From positions 1-6,618 of the forward strand of contig CACXFE010000060.1 in NCBI GenBank assembly GCA_902766855.1: 6,618 nucleotides of DNA, in the 5' to 3' direction. Positions within the stretch are counted from its first letter, which is position 1. Each line of letters opens with the position of its first letter. Position numbers and translations under genes: made by a program. Under the pieces are notes generated by a model. The model was not told where the DNA came from, ran no database searches, and saw nothing but the letters and a program-made list of their open reading frames with translations. The DNA is from Oscillospiraceae bacterium. GTDB taxonomy: Bacteria > Bacillota > Clostridia > Oscillospirales > Acutalibacteraceae. Positions 6,272 through 6,618 of this stretch are shown one piece after another.

Positions 6272-6460
6272 GGAAATACGGCAGGTATCCTGACTTATGA
6301 TGCTGTGGCATGACCACACGCAGAACGACCCTTCTCAAAGCGTGCGCTTCAATGGGATACCTCGTTCTGCCTTGTCAAATACAGTAATGGCGGTTGTTCC
6401 GGATTCGAACCGGATTCCCTTTTCATCTACTAAGCAATCAGCCGTTCAAACCGTATTTCC
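6272..6460 (-). promoter_or_regulatory. Cobalamin riboswitch aptamer
   Basis: The B12 box reads AAGTCAGGATACCTGCC on the minus strand (6296-6280), matching the conserved cobalamin-riboswitch consensus. The aptamer is closed by a perfect 10-bp P1: GGAAATACGG (6460-6451) pairs with CCGTATTTCC (6281-6272). Between them are the conserved GGGAATCCGG...AATCCGG core (about 6419-6399) and the CCGCCATTACTGT segment (6393-6381). A 9-bp peripheral arm pairs GCAGAACGA (6370-6362) with TCGTTCTGC (6328-6320), and a small hairpin TGTGG/CCACA lies at 6304-6318. The usual GGTGCAAATCC core reads GGTTCGAATCC here, a small deviation. Binding of a cobalamin is expected to reduce expression of the downstream operon. 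The class (AdoCbl- or MeCbl/OHCbl-preferring) cannot be told by eye. Confidence 0.95.
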
Positions 6461-6471
6461 TATTCTTTTTA

Positions 6472-6500
6472 ATTATATCACAACGCCCCGGTGAAGTCAA
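6472..6500 (-). promoter_or_regulatory. Sigma-A-type promoter of the operon
   Basis: On the minus strand there is a -35 box TTGACT (6500-6495), a spacer of exactly 17 bases and a perfect -10 box TATAAT (6477-6472). The expected transcription start is about 6466-6465, only about five bases before the first base of the riboswitch P1 stem (6460). The promoter is therefore fitted to the leader RNA, and it is the only strong minus-strand promoter I see upstream of the six genes. The A/T-rich stretch just upstream of the -35 box could act as an UP-like element. Confidence 0.9.
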
Positions 6501-6618
6501 CTTTTTCTTTACAAGTAACGGTATATCGGTTATGTAGATAAATCAATGATAGGTAACACTTTTCTCAAAAAAACAAGATGAAAGTGTATTGGAACACAAC
6601 AAATTCTGCGCTCATCAC
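6501..6618. other. AT-rich intergenic sequence upstream of the operon
   Basis: No gene is supported on either strand here. The minus strand carries an A-rich run just before the operon -35 box. An imperfectly placed inverted repeat ACACTTT (6556-6562) / AAAGTGT (6581-6587) spans an 18-base loop and has no T-tract on either side, so it is neither a good terminator nor a recognisable operator. Confidence 0.5.

Noticed and set aside
6397..6418. tRNA-like T-arm sequence GGTTCGAATCC on the minus strand
   Set aside because: No cloverleaf, acceptor stem or anticodon arm surrounds it, and it falls exactly at the conserved AATCCGG core of the cobalamin aptamer.
6556..6587. Inverted repeat ACACTTT/AAAGTGT as terminator or operator
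   Set aside because: The stem is only 7 bp, the loop is 18 bases and neither side has a T-tract; the spacing does not suit a typical dimeric operator.
6578..6618. Plus-strand ATG followed by an open frame to the right edge
   Set aside because: No ribosome binding site precedes it and no convincing promoter is seen; only 13 codons are visible.
6529..6618. Minus-strand frame open from the right edge, ending at a TAA near 6531
   Set aside because: About 28 codons with no recognisable motif; it could be the end of an upstream gene but chance is as likely.
1..6618. CRISPR arrays, insertion sequences, phage or toxin-antitoxin genes
   Set aside because: No regularly spaced repeats, transposase or paired terminal repeats were seen; the operon is continuous and uniform in style.

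Overview
The window is almost entirely one minus-strand operon for capture and import of a corrinoid (vitamin B12-type compound), probably from a Gram-positive Clostridia-type bacterium. The taxonomic guess rests on the Bacillota-style AAAGGAGG ribosome binding site, consensus sigma-A promoters, a sortase-type surface protein, an ECF transporter and the mid-GC coding style. Oscillospirales-like gut Clostridia would fit, but genus is not determinable here.

Transcription enters from the right. A near-consensus promoter (TTGACT, 17 bases, TATAAT, 6472-6500) starts an RNA at about 6465. The leader is a cobalamin riboswitch (6272-6460) with a perfect 10-bp P1 stem and an almost canonical B12 box (6280-6296). 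It is followed by a strong intrinsic terminator (6130-6166) and a competing antiterminator pairing (6159-6246). Six genes then follow without gaps, each overlapping the next by 4, 11, 4, 28 and 4 bases: (1) a 71-residue protein with one homing-endonuclease-associated (HNH_repeat) motif; (2) a secreted, sortase-anchored protein with an EF-hand-like loop and a DUF4430-like fold; (3) a membrane protein carrying both halves of a transcobalamin/intrinsic-factor-like protein, namely an alpha-barrel and a DUF4430 beta domain; (4) an ECF T component; (5) a double-domain ECF ATPase; (6) an ECF S component resembling the B12-specific CbrT group.

The likely working model is a relay. The wall-anchored protein of gene 2 and the membrane-tethered transcobalamin-like protein of gene 3 bind corrinoid outside the membrane and pass it to the S component. 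The T component and fused ATPase power import, and B12 shuts the operon off through the riboswitch. The leader, the transcobalamin-like architecture and the CbrT-like S component point independently to the same substrate, but binding itself is inferred.

The left end (1-71) holds no operon terminator that I can recognise. It does hold a perfect-consensus minus-strand promoter (33-61) that must serve the next gene, whose possible ATG lies at 3-5. The right end (6501-6618) is AT-rich non-coding sequence with no gene I can support.
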